36,263 nucleotides of DNA from Bacteroidia bacterium. Its GTDB lineage: Bacteria; Bacteroidota; Bacteroidia; Bacteroidales; F082. The position numbers and the translations under genes were made by a program. The stretch's first letter is position 1. The number at the start of each line of letters is the position of its first letter. Location of the stretch: contig JAUNNU010000012.1 in the NCBI GenBank assembly GCA_030537295.1, forward strand, positions 1 through 36,263, in the 5' to 3' direction. The notes beneath the pieces are model-generated. The model saw only the letters and a program-made list of their open reading frames with translations, was not told the DNA's origin and did not search any database. Below, one piece after another: positions 1-9,061 of this stretch.

Positions 1-990
1 TTGTCCGAACCAGTTGTCCGAACGTTCATAACCGAGTGAGTGCGGGGTGATCTGAGCATAGTCGCCGACGAACAGGACATAGACGAGGTTGTGTTCCGGG
101 TCGTTGTACATGTTTGTGATGTAGCTCTTGATGCCGGTGTCGCTGTTTCCACCTGCTTCCGTCACGCTAACCATCGTTGTCGGACGGCCTGACTGGTTCT
201 TCCAGTTGACGAACTCTTCCATTCCGGCCACGAACTGGTCTGCGCAGATGACGAGCATCTCGCCGCCATCCTCCACGAAAGGATAAGCCTTGGCTGCATT
301 CTCAAAGTTGATGAAACGGCGGCTATATGAAGCCTTGAATTCAGGTGATGTCTTCACCGCATTGCTCTTGCGTGCCGCTTTCTGGTTCTCGCCGTTGTTG
401 CTGACTTTTGTCATGGCGATTGTCATGTTTGTATAGACACGCAATGTCTTTGTGACTGGATTGTAGGCGAACGGACGAACCAAGATGTTCTGGCCGCGGA
501 AGTCTCTGATGATGTACGGAGCGTCGAGTGAAGCCTGTGTTGCCGGCCAAAACGCATCCTGCTGATACATTGCACCGTAGGTGTAAGGCACATCTTCAGG
601 GTTGATCTGACGGCTGAAGTTGCCTTTTGAAGGAGCGACCTCGACATTCTCGAAATCGACATACTTTGAATTGATGACATTAACATTCATCTCTGCCATG
701 TCACCGATCATGACCGGGATGACTTCGTATGGAAGCTGCGGGGCGCCGGCCTCAAGCTCCAAAGCCATCTTACCTGCACTGACAGTCACCTGCGTGCCGT
801 TTGGTGTCTTGACGTTTGTCGTGTAGAAACCGCCGAGTTCAAAGTTCACGACGACTTCCTTTTCTGATGATGAAACCAGTGTCGCCACCGGTGCGGCCGG
901 AGAATCCTTTGTGATTCCGTGCCATTCCTGTGCTATTCCCATGAAAGAGAACAACATAAGAGCTGCTGTTAATACTAAAAATTTTCTCAT
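1..990 (-). CDS. Gingipain-like C25 cysteine peptidase, partial (N-terminal 330 residues)
   Basis: The reading frame starts with ATG at 988-990 and runs open off the left edge of the window, so only the first 330 codons are present. The product begins with a signal peptide (MRKFLVLTAALMLFSFMGIAQ), followed by a region resembling the C25 propeptide (about residues 30-220). The catalytic domain opens near residue 240 (…GGEMLVICADQF…, then …LVYVLFVGDYAQITP…), which matches the equivalent part of the next gene, where the text reads FVMIIGDKDQVAPS. The window ends before the catalytic His and Cys, so activity cannot be judged. It lies directly downstream of a second C25 gene on the same strand but has its own promoter after a terminator. 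By family it should be an exported, T9SS-dependent protease; its C-terminal sorting domain would lie outside the window. Confidence 0.85.
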   Translation of the reverse strand, partial: MRKFLVLTAALMLFSFMGIAQEWHGITKDSPAAPVATLVSSSEKEVVVNFELGGFYTTNVKTPNGTQVTVSAGKMALELEAGAPQLPYEVIPVMIGDMAEMNVNVINSKYVDFENVEVAPSKGNFSRQINPEDVPYTYGAMYQQDAFWPATQASLDAPYIIRDFRGQNILVRPFAYNPVTKTLRVYTNMTIAMTKVSNNGENQKAARKSNAVKTSPEFKASYSRRFINFENAAKAYPFVEDGGEMLVICADQFVAGMEEFVNWKNQSGRPTTMVSVTEAGGNSDTGIKSYITNMYNDPEHNLVYVLFVGDYAQITPHSLGYERSDNWFGQ

Positions 991-1024
991 ATATTTTAAT
1001 AATTTAAAAATTTCAATTTGGGCG

Positions 1025-1032
1025 CAAATATA
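1025..1032 (-). promoter_or_regulatory. Bacteroidota -7 box of the partial C25 gene
   Basis: On the minus strand this reads TATATTTG, a perfect match to TAnnTTTG, 34 bases before the ATG at 990. No convincing -33 TTTG was found at the usual 19-21 base distance. It follows directly after the terminator of the upstream gene. Confidence 0.6.
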
Positions 1033-1035
1033 CAC

Positions 1036-1063
1036 AAAAAAAGGACGCCGATAACCGACGTCC
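1036..1063 (-). terminator. Intrinsic terminator of the complete C25 peptidase gene
   Basis: On the minus strand GGACGTCG pairs with CGGCGTCC (8 bp, one G·T) around a 5-base loop, followed by seven T. It lies 26 bases after the stop codon of the 1090-4611 gene. Confidence 0.85.
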
Positions 1064-1089
1064 CATATTTTTTTTGAAATAATTTAAAA

Positions 1090-4000
1090 TTACTTTACAA
1101 TGACCTTGCGGACTGATGTGTTTCCGTCTGCAACAACCTTCAAGATGTACATGCCGTTGAGGCTGCTGACGTTAAGCTGTGCCTCGCCGTTGGCGTTGCC
1201 GCTCATCACTACCTGGCCGATGCTGTTGACAAGCTGATATTCGACCTGACCGTTTGAGACGATGTTGAGAACGTTCTCGGCCGGGTTAGGATAGATCATG
1301 AAGTTAGTTTCGTTTTCTTCAACACCCGTGTAATCCATGTCGATCTGCACTGCTGCCGGCATTGACTCGCCATCTGCATACACTGCGATGACCATGTAAG
1401 TGTATGAACCTTCAACAAGCTCTTCATCGACAAATGTTGTCTCTGTGAGAGCGTCAGCCACGACGGTGCCGTTACGCTTGACGATGTATGAGAGCGCGCT
1501 TTCAGGAGCGTCCCATGTCACGACAGCATTGTGGCCGTCGGCGATTGCTGCGAGGTTTGTGACAGGATCCAAGATGATAGGAGCATCACCCGCACAATTG
1601 ACGTCAAACTGACATGCTACGCCTGCGGTCGGTGTGCCCTGGCTTGCGTAGATCTGCTCGCCGCCTTCGTATTCAATCTCGAATGATGTCTCGGATGCAT
1701 ACTGACCGACCTGGAATGTCACTGTGACATGAACGCCAGTCCCAATTTCGAGAGTGTAGTCGGCGGAATTACCTGAAGCAATCGTGAGGTCTTGTGACGG
1801 TGTGCCGTCGCTGAATGCAACGATAAGTTTGCATCCGTTCCAGCCGTCGCCCCAGCTGTCGTGGAGATGGAACACGACATTGCATGTGTTCTTCATAACG
1901 CCTTCGCCTTCTGCTGACACTCCATTGTCGGCTGTGAGGGTGAATGTCAGAGGCATCTGTTCCGTTGTCGGGCATGACGGGTCTATTGTCACATAGAACA
2001 ATGCCGTGCCTTCGCCGCCGACTTCGATTGTGCCGACGTTGAATTCTGTCTGTGCAAATGAGAGATATGAGCTTGCGCTTGAGATTGTCACAACGGCGTT
2101 GTTTGCCATGTAGTGACCTTTGTTCTCGAATTTAGCTATGACAGGATATGTCTCGCCCGGTTCGAAGAGGCCGGCCCACTGGAAGCCCACGTAGTTGACG
2201 ATAGGAGCACCGACCACGACTGTGGCCTTGCCAGCCCATGTGTCAGAACCGCATGTTGATGTTACATTGATGGTGATCTTTGTATTGTCAGCAACGCCAG
2301 GAGCCACGATGAATGAGAACTCGTCTGTCAGAGTAATTGTCTCATCAGGATTGATGGTGCCGAACGAACCTTCACCATCGACAATTGTGAGGTTGGCATC
2401 GTCGCATGTGAGGACGACGTTTGTCGTGCCTGTTGTCGGGTCTGCGCCGACGTTCTTGAATGTGATTGACATTGACTGTTCCTCGTTGCAAGGGACGTTG
2501 CCAGGAGTGAAGCTGTTGACCGAGATGAATGGGCCTTCCATTGCAGCGGCCGGGATTGTCTCGATGCTCGGGATGCAGTTCGGGTGTGTGACGCAGATTG
2601 TCACATCGCCGCCGCTTGTGATAGGTGTCAAAGCGATGTTTGTCGTGCCTGACTCGTCGATAGTGCCGGCGCCGTAGAGGACACCGTCCTTTGAGATGCC
2701 GACGTATGAGCCTGGTTCAGCCGAGACCTCGAAGAAATCCATGCCGATAGGGAGGATCGGGAGATGGCTGACGTCGTTGGCGACAGGCTGTATTCTGTAT
2801 GGGAGGACGGAGCCGTCACCGAGGACGTGGTAGGCTTCCCAGCAGTAGAGTGTCTCGACATGCAAAGTGTAGCCGAGTGCGCCTGCTGCATTGCCGGCGA
2901 GGTTGCCGACGTACGGGATTGCGCAGACTGTGTTGTACGCGTTGTCTGTCCAGATGGCGTCGTAGCAACCGAATGTCGTCTCTTCGTATGAAGGCATTGT
3001 GCCGTCAGCGCGGTTTGTAGCACCGACTGCGAAGTAGTAGTCGTTGAGCCAGTATGTTGAAGGGCATGAGCCGATGTAAGCGTAAGCGGCTTTGTTTTCA
3101 GCACGCACCATTGTCTCGCCGAAGCATGCGCCTGAGATACCCCAGTCGGCGGCCTGGCAGCAGTTGCCCATTGCGAGGAAGTACTTGTCGGTGTTTGTCA
3201 GGTTGTTGACATCGCTGTTTGTCAGGCTCGGGCCAGCCCAGCTTGTATTTGAGCCGTGCGCCGTGTAGTTCACGAAGCCGACACCTGTGTTAAGGTGGCT
3301 GTAGCAACCGCTCCATTGACCGTGGCTGTATTCATAGACGTTGGCAAAGCCGTGGTCTGTATTGTAGTAGTAGTTCGTGGCGTACCAGATAGCCGGTCTG
3401 CCCACCGTGACACCCCAGCCGCTGTCTTCACCGGCGATGAGGAGCACGTTGCCGAGGTAGCTCGGGTCCGGCATCGTCAGCTGCTCGTACTGCAACGACT
3501 TGTTGATCATCGCCTGGAACTGCGCGACGTTTTCAGCAGGGAAACGGCTGTGGAACATCTCCGGGAACTCGTCACCGTCGATACTCATATAGTTGAGGTC
3601 TGACACGCAGTTTGTCGTCGCCTGGCTCGCTGTCTTTGACGGAGCGACCTGGTCCTTGTCGCCGATGATCATGACGAACGTGGGAGCTTCCTCGTTGTAC
3701 TTGCTCGTGATGAAGCTCTTGATTGAAGCGGCTGATGTGCCGACTTCTGCCTCGTCCGTGTAATGGACATCCATGTAGAAACCTTTCATGGTCTTCCACG
3801 CGATCCACTCTTCCATTGCTGCCTCGAACATGCGGTTTGCGACGACCAACATCTTGACAGGTGACTGCCAGAGGTCAGGGTGCTCATCATAGATGTCGTT
3901 GATGGCGCGGCTGTTGAAGAACTGCGAATAGATTGTTGTGTAGTACGGGCTGAATGTGCGCGCGAACTCGCTGTAAGCGACGGTCTCGTCATAGTCGGCG

Positions 4001-4611
4001 AAGCTGACTTCAACTTCGATGTCGTTATGGACTCTGATTGTGTTGCTTGCCGCATCGTATTCGACAGGGTTGATTGTCAAAGCGCCGATCTGGATGCCAC
4101 GCATCGTCCCTTCGATGGCGAAGTTGCAGATCGGGCGTTCTGCGAAGCCGCGGAGGTTATAGGCCTTCTCGTTGTATGAGAACGGGATGTCTTCCGGCTT
4201 CTGGTCCTTTCTCAAAGGAATCTGCATCGGGGCGACTGTGTTGATGCCATAGTCTGAAAGGTTATAGACTGTCGTCGTGTAGTTTTTCACTGTCACCTTG
4301 ACGTCTTTCACGCCGAACGGGACGGCGATGAGTTTGTTGGCCGTCGGGAGGCTCGGGTCTCCGATGTTGCCGGCCTGGTATGTGTTGTCCATTGTAAGTG
4401 CGGAGAACACACCCTTCTCTGTTGTGACGCTCTGGCTCTCAATGCTGTTGAATGAGAATGTTGCCGAGAATCCAGTTGCGGTTACATTTGTAGCCTCCTG
4501 TGCACCCTTCTTCTGCGGGTTGAGGTCGATACGACCCTGGGCAAACGCCTGGAAACCGAACATGACGGCCACCAAAGCGATTGCGAGTTTTCTGAATTGT
4601 AATCTTTTCAT
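1090..4611 (-). CDS. Secreted gingipain-like C25 cysteine peptidase with T9SS sorting domain
   Basis: This 1173-residue protein is a predicted extracellular cysteine protease of the gingipain family (MEROPS C25). It has a signal peptide (residues 1-25, ending AFAQ), a propeptide region (about 40-235) and a catalytic domain (about 250-610). The catalytic dyad is visible as His432 in YTAHGSNTSW and Cys484 or Cys485 in MGNCCQAADW, with the usual spacing of about 50 residues. Ig-like or CARDB-like beta modules follow (about 690-930). Then come a HDSWGDGWNG segment (about 940), a fibronectin type III-like module (about 1010-1090) and a type-A sorting domain starting at FMIYPNPAENVLNI and ending in VRKVIVK. 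These mark it as T9SS cargo. Unlike classical gingipain, two adjacent cysteines occupy the nucleophile position. Specificity (Arg, Lys or other) cannot be read from the sequence. It lies 67 bases behind the 4679-6622 gene with no clear promoter between, so cotranscription is possible. Confidence 0.92.
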   Translation of the reverse strand: MKRLQFRKLAIALVAVMFGFQAFAQGRIDLNPQKKGAQEATNVTATGFSATFSFNSIESQSVTTEKGVFSALTMDNTYQAGNIGDPSLPTANKLIAVPFGVKDVKVTVKNYTTTVYNLSDYGINTVAPMQIPLRKDQKPEDIPFSYNEKAYNLRGFAERPICNFAIEGTMRGIQIGALTINPVEYDAASNTIRVHNDIEVEVSFADYDETVAYSEFARTFSPYYTTIYSQFFNSRAINDIYDEHPDLWQSPVKMLVVANRMFEAAMEEWIAWKTMKGFYMDVHYTDEAEVGTSAASIKSFITSKYNEEAPTFVMIIGDKDQVAPSKTASQATTNCVSDLNYMSIDGDEFPEMFHSRFPAENVAQFQAMINKSLQYEQLTMPDPSYLGNVLLIAGEDSGWGVTVGRPAIWYATNYYYNTDHGFANVYEYSHGQWSGCYSHLNTGVGFVNYTAHGSNTSWAGPSLTNSDVNNLTNTDKYFLAMGNCCQAADWGISGACFGETMVRAENKAAYAYIGSCPSTYWLNDYYFAVGATNRADGTMPSYEETTFGCYDAIWTDNAYNTVCAIPYVGNLAGNAAGALGYTLHVETLYCWEAYHVLGDGSVLPYRIQPVANDVSHLPILPIGMDFFEVSAEPGSYVGISKDGVLYGAGTIDESGTTNIALTPITSGGDVTICVTHPNCIPSIETIPAAAMEGPFISVNSFTPGNVPCNEEQSMSITFKNVGADPTTGTTNVVLTCDDANLTIVDGEGSFGTINPDETITLTDEFSFIVAPGVADNTKITINVTSTCGSDTWAGKATVVVGAPIVNYVGFQWAGLFEPGETYPVIAKFENKGHYMANNAVVTISSASSYLSFAQTEFNVGTIEVGGEGTALFYVTIDPSCPTTEQMPLTFTLTADNGVSAEGEGVMKNTCNVVFHLHDSWGDGWNGCKLIVAFSDGTPSQDLTIASGNSADYTLEIGTGVHVTVTFQVGQYASETSFEIEYEGGEQIYASQGTPTAGVACQFDVNCAGDAPIILDPVTNLAAIADGHNAVVTWDAPESALSYIVKRNGTVVADALTETTFVDEELVEGSYTYMVIAVYADGESMPAAVQIDMDYTGVEENETNFMIYPNPAENVLNIVSNGQVEYQLVNSIGQVVMSGNANGEAQLNVSSLNGMYILKVVADGNTSVRKVIVK

Positions 4612-4663
4612 TTTGTAAAAATTTAAATATTAAAAATTATTATAATTTCCTATTTTACCATCG

Positions 4664-4686
4664 CTCCTTAAGTCCTAATCACCTAA
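4664..4686 (-). repeat. TTAGGAGTTT-type repeat over the stop codon of the 4679-6622 gene
   Basis: On the minus strand the text reads TTAGGTGATTAGGACTTAAG and continues GAG. The stop TGA (4679-4681) lies inside it. The same kind of unit covers the stop codons at 12890-12892 and 36250-36252. Confidence 0.5.
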
Positions 4687-6622
4687 TCACCACTTTCCTC
4701 GAAACGGTCCTGCCATCCGTCTTGACATTGACAAAATACATCCCCGCATTCAAATCGCTTGCATCTATCACATTTGAATTTGAACCGACGTGTTTCACAA
4801 TCTGACCTGAAACATTATAAATGTCGGCATTTTCAAAATCCACACCTTTTATAATAATATTGCCGCCGTCCTGATAGACACTGAATTCAGTTTCTGAATT
4901 TTCAATGACATCCGTAATATTAATAATGACATAAGTGTCGCCATCCGCCGTCATCGCCGGCCCGGACTCGCCGCCTTCATAAACAGCAATCACCTGATAC
5001 AGATAGCCGCCTTCTTCACCTGTCATGTCATCATAATATTCAGTTTCCGTCGTGTTTCCGATGAGTTCAAGATCTGTTGTGGTAACGCCTTTGTAAACAT
5101 CGAATGAAATCTCATTTCCCGTTGCAGGTGTCCACGAAATCAATGCGCCGTATGTATTGTCATCATTCCAGACATATTCACCCGTAAGGTTTGTCGGTGC
5201 CAAGAACGGATTCTCGACCACTGGTCCCATCGTGCCGTCGGGCTGGATGTTCTGTCCGTACAGACCGTTCACTTCATTTCTTCCATCTTGGAAAAAGACA
5301 ACATATTGACCATCAGCGTATTCGTATGCGCCTTCGGCTATCTCCTTGCTTTCAGGGATACATTGGTTCGTGTTGAAATCTTTCTCCCACAGCACCGACA
5401 TGCCGGGGTCAACGGCCAACGCTCTGATAACACCATCGTTGTAACTATCCGCATAACAGTAAAGTATGGTGATGCTCCTGTCAGGTGCGCACGCCACCCT
5501 GAACTGTCCGATGTTCGCCTCCGTTACAGGGATGATGACTGTGCCACCGGCACCGTTGAGAAGCTCGCCCGACTGTGATATCCTGATTACTCTCATCGAG
5601 TTATATGCTTGATAATCCGCATCCGTCTCGAGGAAAGCGAGGATGAGATCACCTGTCACGACATCGCATGTGCCAGCACCTTGGATGCGGTAATAATATT
5701 CATCTGTAGGACTTACCTGCACGCCGAGCGGATGGCTTGCGTATGTGGTGCAGTTGCCTTCCGCGCTGAAGTGCATGGCGTAGATGTTGAATGCATCGAC
5801 ATCGCCGCCGCAATGCTCGATCCAGCACCAGCCGCCGCCCATGCCGTCAGGGATGATGCTCATGAACTTCCACCCCTGTATCGTGGTGGTGTTCATCATG
5901 GTCTGTGTGTTGACAATGTTTCCTGAAGCGTCTATTTTCGTGACTTTTATTGTCTCGTCATACATTGTCCAGCCTTGTGCCGCATCATACGACTGATAGG
6001 CCACGAGCACTCCGCCGTCGTTTGACGAAACCATCTTCTGGACGCCGCCCAAATCGCCGACATGAACCAAAATGTCATCGCCCATCGTGCCGTCAGCGGC
6101 GATATGGCGGACGTGAATGGCGTTTGCGAAGTCTGTGGTGCTGACCCACACGCCGCCGTTATCGTCAGCGACTACCTCGGTGCGGCACTGATATGCGCCT
6201 TCAGCAAGCTCTGCTGTTTTTATTGGTCCCCAGACGATTTCGCCTTGAGCATTGACTTTGTAAGCGTAAGGTCCGTAACCGCCTTCTTCCCTCGCAAAAT
6301 GAGAGACAGCGCAGCAATCTGTCGTCGCCGCCATGCTGACACCTGTTGACATCGTGGAACCTGACTGTCCCATGAAAACGGGTTCATCCCACATCGGGAC
6401 ACCTTCCTTCGTGACGTACATCAACTTCGGATTCCAGTCACCGCCGACAAAATTGCAGAACTGAATGAAGAAGTCGCCATTCGGACATCTTGACTGGTAC
6501 AACTCGTTGTATTCACTATATCCTGTGTGAATCAACGTGTTTGCTGCAGGATCGTCAACCCATTGGGCATTGACTCCAAAAGCAACACACATCATGACTA
6601 TTAATGGTAAAATCTTTTTCAT
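4679..6622 (-). CDS. Secreted T9SS cargo protein, probable beta-propeller, function unknown
   Basis: The product is 647 residues with a signal peptide (MKKILPLIVMMCVAFGVNAQ) and a C-terminal type-A T9SS sorting domain (from about residue 575: FSVYQDGGNIIIKG… ending in RTVSRKVVIR). Residues 25-470 contain repeated strand-turn units of the type 'value plus comment' (for example GGVWVSTTDF, GGVLVAYQSY, GDLILAFLET, DRSITILYCY), which suggests a beta-propeller. This assignment is inference. A fibronectin type III-like module sits at about 480-560. No catalytic motif was recognised. It is the first gene of a minus-strand run leading into two C25 peptidases and has a -7 box upstream. It could be an adhesin, a substrate-binding surface protein or an orphan T9SS cargo. 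Confidence 0.85.
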   Translation of the reverse strand: MKKILPLIVMMCVAFGVNAQWVDDPAANTLIHTGYSEYNELYQSRCPNGDFFIQFCNFVGGDWNPKLMYVTKEGVPMWDEPVFMGQSGSTMSTGVSMAATTDCCAVSHFAREEGGYGPYAYKVNAQGEIVWGPIKTAELAEGAYQCRTEVVADDNGGVWVSTTDFANAIHVRHIAADGTMGDDILVHVGDLGGVQKMVSSNDGGVLVAYQSYDAAQGWTMYDETIKVTKIDASGNIVNTQTMMNTTTIQGWKFMSIIPDGMGGGWCWIEHCGGDVDAFNIYAMHFSAEGNCTTYASHPLGVQVSPTDEYYYRIQGAGTCDVVTGDLILAFLETDADYQAYNSMRVIRISQSGELLNGAGGTVIIPVTEANIGQFRVACAPDRSITILYCYADSYNDGVIRALAVDPGMSVLWEKDFNTNQCIPESKEIAEGAYEYADGQYVVFFQDGRNEVNGLYGQNIQPDGTMGPVVENPFLAPTNLTGEYVWNDDNTYGALISWTPATGNEISFDVYKGVTTTDLELIGNTTETEYYDDMTGEEGGYLYQVIAVYEGGESGPAMTADGDTYVIINITDVIENSETEFSVYQDGGNIIIKGVDFENADIYNVSGQIVKHVGSNSNVIDASDLNAGMYFVNVKTDGRTVSRKVVIR

Positions 6623-6680
6623 CTCGTGAATATTTTTTCTAAATACGTATTTATTCGTTTTTTCTCAAAATTTATGGCGG

Positions 6681-6688
6681 CAAATTTA
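6681..6688 (-). promoter_or_regulatory. -7 box upstream of the 4679-6622 gene
   Basis: The minus strand reads TAAATTTG, matching TAnnTTTG, about 59 bases before the ATG at 6622. It lies downstream of the terminator of the S41 peptidase gene, so transcription restarts here. Confidence 0.5.
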
Positions 6689-6730
6689 CTAATTTTTTTT
6701 TACTTACAGCATTCAAACTCGTTTTTTTTC

Positions 6731-6763
6731 AAAAAAAAGAGAAGTCGCCGACAACCTCTCTTT
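6731..6763 (-). terminator. Intrinsic terminator of the S41 peptidase operon
   Basis: On the minus strand AGAGAGGT pairs with ACTTCTCT (8 bp, one G·T) around an 8-base loop, followed by a run of about eight T. It sits 42 bases after the stop of the S41 peptidase gene and separates it from the next gene on the same strand. Confidence 0.8.
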
Positions 6764-6804
6764 CTTTTGGATGAATTTCACTCTGAAATGTCATATTTAT
6801 CACG

Positions 6805-8421
6805 TCATTTCCCGAGCAATCTGTTGTATTCCCTTTTGTTTTCAAGGACTTCGATGGCTTTTTCAACTGCCTTGTCATCTTGTAAGACGACCTGGTAATA
6901 TTTGCCGATGTTCCAGACATTTCTTGCAATCAACGCCTTTATCTGCTTCAAGATCCAAGGTGCGGAACGCTGATATTGCTCTTCGTTCCACTCAACGCCT
7001 TTCGTCTCGGCGACTTTTCTGAAGTCGGAAATCATATTTTCATCAACTTCAAAATTTCTGTTGAAATCAGAAAATTCAGGATATTGCTGATGAATTTTTT
7101 CCCTGTTAGCTAACACGTAATCGATTGTGTAGCTGTTAAAGATGCCTTTCCTGACTAAATTTGTGTAAAGTTTCGTTGAAAATGTGGTGTCGGCCGGCAC
7201 GAAAATATCCGGCATGATACCGCCGCCGCCATAGACCGCACGTCCGCTGACCAAAGTTGTAAATCTCAATGAATCAGGGAATTGGATGCTGTCGGCGTGG
7301 AAATATTCACCGTGTTCGAGACGTTTCTGCATCTCTTTGTGATATTCCTCGACGCCGCCTTCGTAAGAACGTTGTATGCAACGTCCGGTCGGGGTGTGAT
7401 ACCGTGCTGTCGTGAGCCTGATCATCGCACCGTCTGGGAGAGTGAACGGTCTCTGCACCAATCCCTTGCCGAACGAACGGCGTCCTATCAAGACGCCTCT
7501 GTCCCAGTCCTGGATGGCGCCGGAGACGATTTCACTCGCCGATGCGCTGCCTTCGTCAATCAGCACAACCAATTTCCCGTCACGGAAACCGCCGTCTTTA
7601 TCTGTATTGAAAAACTGTTTCGGACTCTTCAAACCTTCAGTGAACACAACGGTTTTGCCATTTCCGAGGAACTCGTTGCCAAGCCCGATGGCGGTCTGAA
7701 GATAGCCTCCCGAATTTCCACGTAGGTCAAGGATCAGAGATTTCAGTCCCTGCGCCTTGAGTTCCGACAACGACTCCGCAAATTCCTCCGCCGATTTCTG
7801 TGCGAAACGGTCAAGTTTAATATAGCCAATCTCGTCGGTAATCATAAATGTCGCATCAATGCTGTTCAACGGAATCTTATCTCTAACAACTTCAAAATCA
7901 ATAAGTTCAGGTTCATCACCACGTTTTATTGAAAGCACCACTTTTGTACCTTTCTCGCCACGGAGATGACTTGTCACGAAATCGTTGTTCACCTTCTTTC
8001 CGAATGCGTCTTCGCCATCGATTTTGATGATTTTGTCGCCCGCCATGATGCCGACTTTCTCCGACGGGCCGCCCGAAACCGGCGACACGACGAGGATGGT
8101 GTCACGCAACAACTGGAATGTCACACCGATGCCTTCGAAACTGCCGACCAACGGCTCATTGGTTTTTTGAACGTCCTTGGCGGAAATATACGCCGAATGC
8201 GGGTCTAACTCCTTGAGCATCGCTATGATAGCTTCTTCGGTGAGCTTCGGCATATCTGTGCTGTCAACATAAAAATTCTCAATCAAATACATCGTGGTGG
8301 CGAGCTTCTGCGATGTTGACGCGATTTTTTTGTCGTTTTGTTGCTGCGCATTACACATCAAATTGATTGACAATAAAATAACAATCGATATTATTCTGAT
8401 TTTATTCATATAATTTATCAT
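6805..8421 (-). CDS. S41 family C-terminal processing peptidase (CtpA/Prc-like)
   Basis: This 538-residue serine protease has an N-terminal export signal (…IISIVILLSINLMCNAQ), a PDZ domain (about 90-175) and an S41 catalytic domain (about 185-350). Ser294 in GSASASEIVSG and Lys319 in RRSFGKGLVQ are 25 residues apart, the spacing of the Ser/Lys dyad in E. coli Tsp. The carboxylate-binding segment LILDLRGNSGGYL is intact. Such enzymes cleave the C-termini of periplasmic or envelope proteins. Two ATG starts are possible (8421 and 8409); the second gives a more typical signal peptide starting MNKIRII. The gene is 70 bases behind tsaC on the same strand and probably shares its transcript, which ends at the hairpin at 6731-6763. 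A GAATCGC-type palindrome lies in the gap just upstream. Confidence 0.93.
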   Translation of the reverse strand: MINYMNKIRIISIVILLSINLMCNAQQQNDKKIASTSQKLATTMYLIENFYVDSTDMPKLTEEAIIAMLKELDPHSAYISAKDVQKTNEPLVGSFEGIGVTFQLLRDTILVVSPVSGGPSEKVGIMAGDKIIKIDGEDAFGKKVNNDFVTSHLRGEKGTKVVLSIKRGDEPELIDFEVVRDKIPLNSIDATFMITDEIGYIKLDRFAQKSAEEFAESLSELKAQGLKSLILDLRGNSGGYLQTAIGLGNEFLGNGKTVVFTEGLKSPKQFFNTDKDGGFRDGKLVVLIDEGSASASEIVSGAIQDWDRGVLIGRRSFGKGLVQRPFTLPDGAMIRLTTARYHTPTGRCIQRSYEGGVEEYHKEMQKRLEHGEYFHADSIQFPDSLRFTTLVSGRAVYGGGGIMPDIFVPADTTFSTKLYTNLVRKGIFNSYTIDYVLANREKIHQQYPEFSDFNRNFEVDENMISDFRKVAETKGVEWNEEQYQRSAPWILKQIKALIARNVWNIGKYYQVVLQDDKAVEKAIEVLENKREYNRLLGK

Positions 8422-8445
8422 TCACGTTTCGTTTCTACGGATGTG

Positions 8446-8462
8446 AAACCGCTATGCGATTC
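8446..8462. repeat. Imperfect copy of the GAATCGC…GCGATTC palindrome
   Basis: AAACCGCTATGCGATTC matches the reverse complement of the perfect palindrome at 12968-12984 at 15 of 17 positions, including 12 contiguous bases. It lies between tsaC and the S41 peptidase gene, 25 bases before the latter's first ATG. Confidence 0.5.
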
Positions 8463-8491
8463 TTTGTTTTTGATTACCTTTCTCCTGATTT

Positions 8492-9061
8492 TCAACTTCT
8501 TAAGACGTCGAAGGTGTTGTCTTCCTTGATTTTAATTATCGTTGATGGTTTCGGCTTGACGAGCACATCGCGATAAAGACTCACCACATAATCCGCCGAC
8601 TCCTTCATCTTGTCGGTAATGTCAACGAAATTGGCGGGTGACGGCTCGCCATGAATATTCGCGGATGTTGACGTGATTGGTGCGCCGAGTTTCCTTATCA
8701 CCTCCTTACAAAATTCGTTGGAAGTGACTCTGACACAGACACTTCCGTCGGCGGAAAGGTTCTTCGCCAAACCTTTCGAACGGTTAAAAACAATGCTCAA
8801 CGGGTTCTTTGCCGCCTTAATCAAATCGGCGACGACCGGCGAGGGGTCAACGACATATTCTTTCAGACGTTCAACCGAATCGACAAGAATTATCAAGCCC
8901 TGTCCGGCCGGACGTTTTTTTATTTTGAAAATCCTGTCAACAGCCTTTACATTTGTGGCGTCGCAGCCTATCCCCCAAATCGTGTCGGTCGGATAGATGA
9001 AAACCTTGCCCTCTTTCAAGAGCTTCACGCATAAATCAACTTCCTGTTCAAAAGTATTCAT
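8492..9061 (-). CDS. tsaC: L-threonylcarbamoyladenylate synthase (Sua5/YciO/YrdC family)
   Basis: This cytoplasmic enzyme makes threonylcarbamoyl-AMP from threonine, bicarbonate and ATP for the universal t6A37 modification of ANN-decoding tRNAs. The 189 residues cover the single YrdC domain with no Sua5 C-terminal domain. Diagnostic segments are YPTDTIWGIGCDA (23-35), the basic KKRP (48-51) and STSANIHGEPS (131-141). Together these form the substrate-binding groove. The start ATG overlaps the stop of the upstream GT9 gene by four bases (ATGA), indicating translational coupling. A YciO-type paralog of unclear function is the main alternative. Confidence 0.9.
   Translation of the reverse strand: MNTFEQEVDLCVKLLKEGKVFIYPTDTIWGIGCDATNVKAVDRIFKIKKRPAGQGLIILVDSVERLKEYVVDPSPVVADLIKAAKNPLSIVFNRSKGLAKNLSADGSVCVRVTSNEFCKEVIRKLGAPITSTSANIHGEPSPANFVDITDKMKESADYVVSLYRDVLVKPKPSTIIKIKEDNTFDVLRS

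Noticed and set aside
2195..3104. Open frames of about 160 codons on both strands in the C25 gene
   Set aside because: They overlap a continuous 1173-residue C25 peptidase frame with clear domains. Their compositions are typical shadows.
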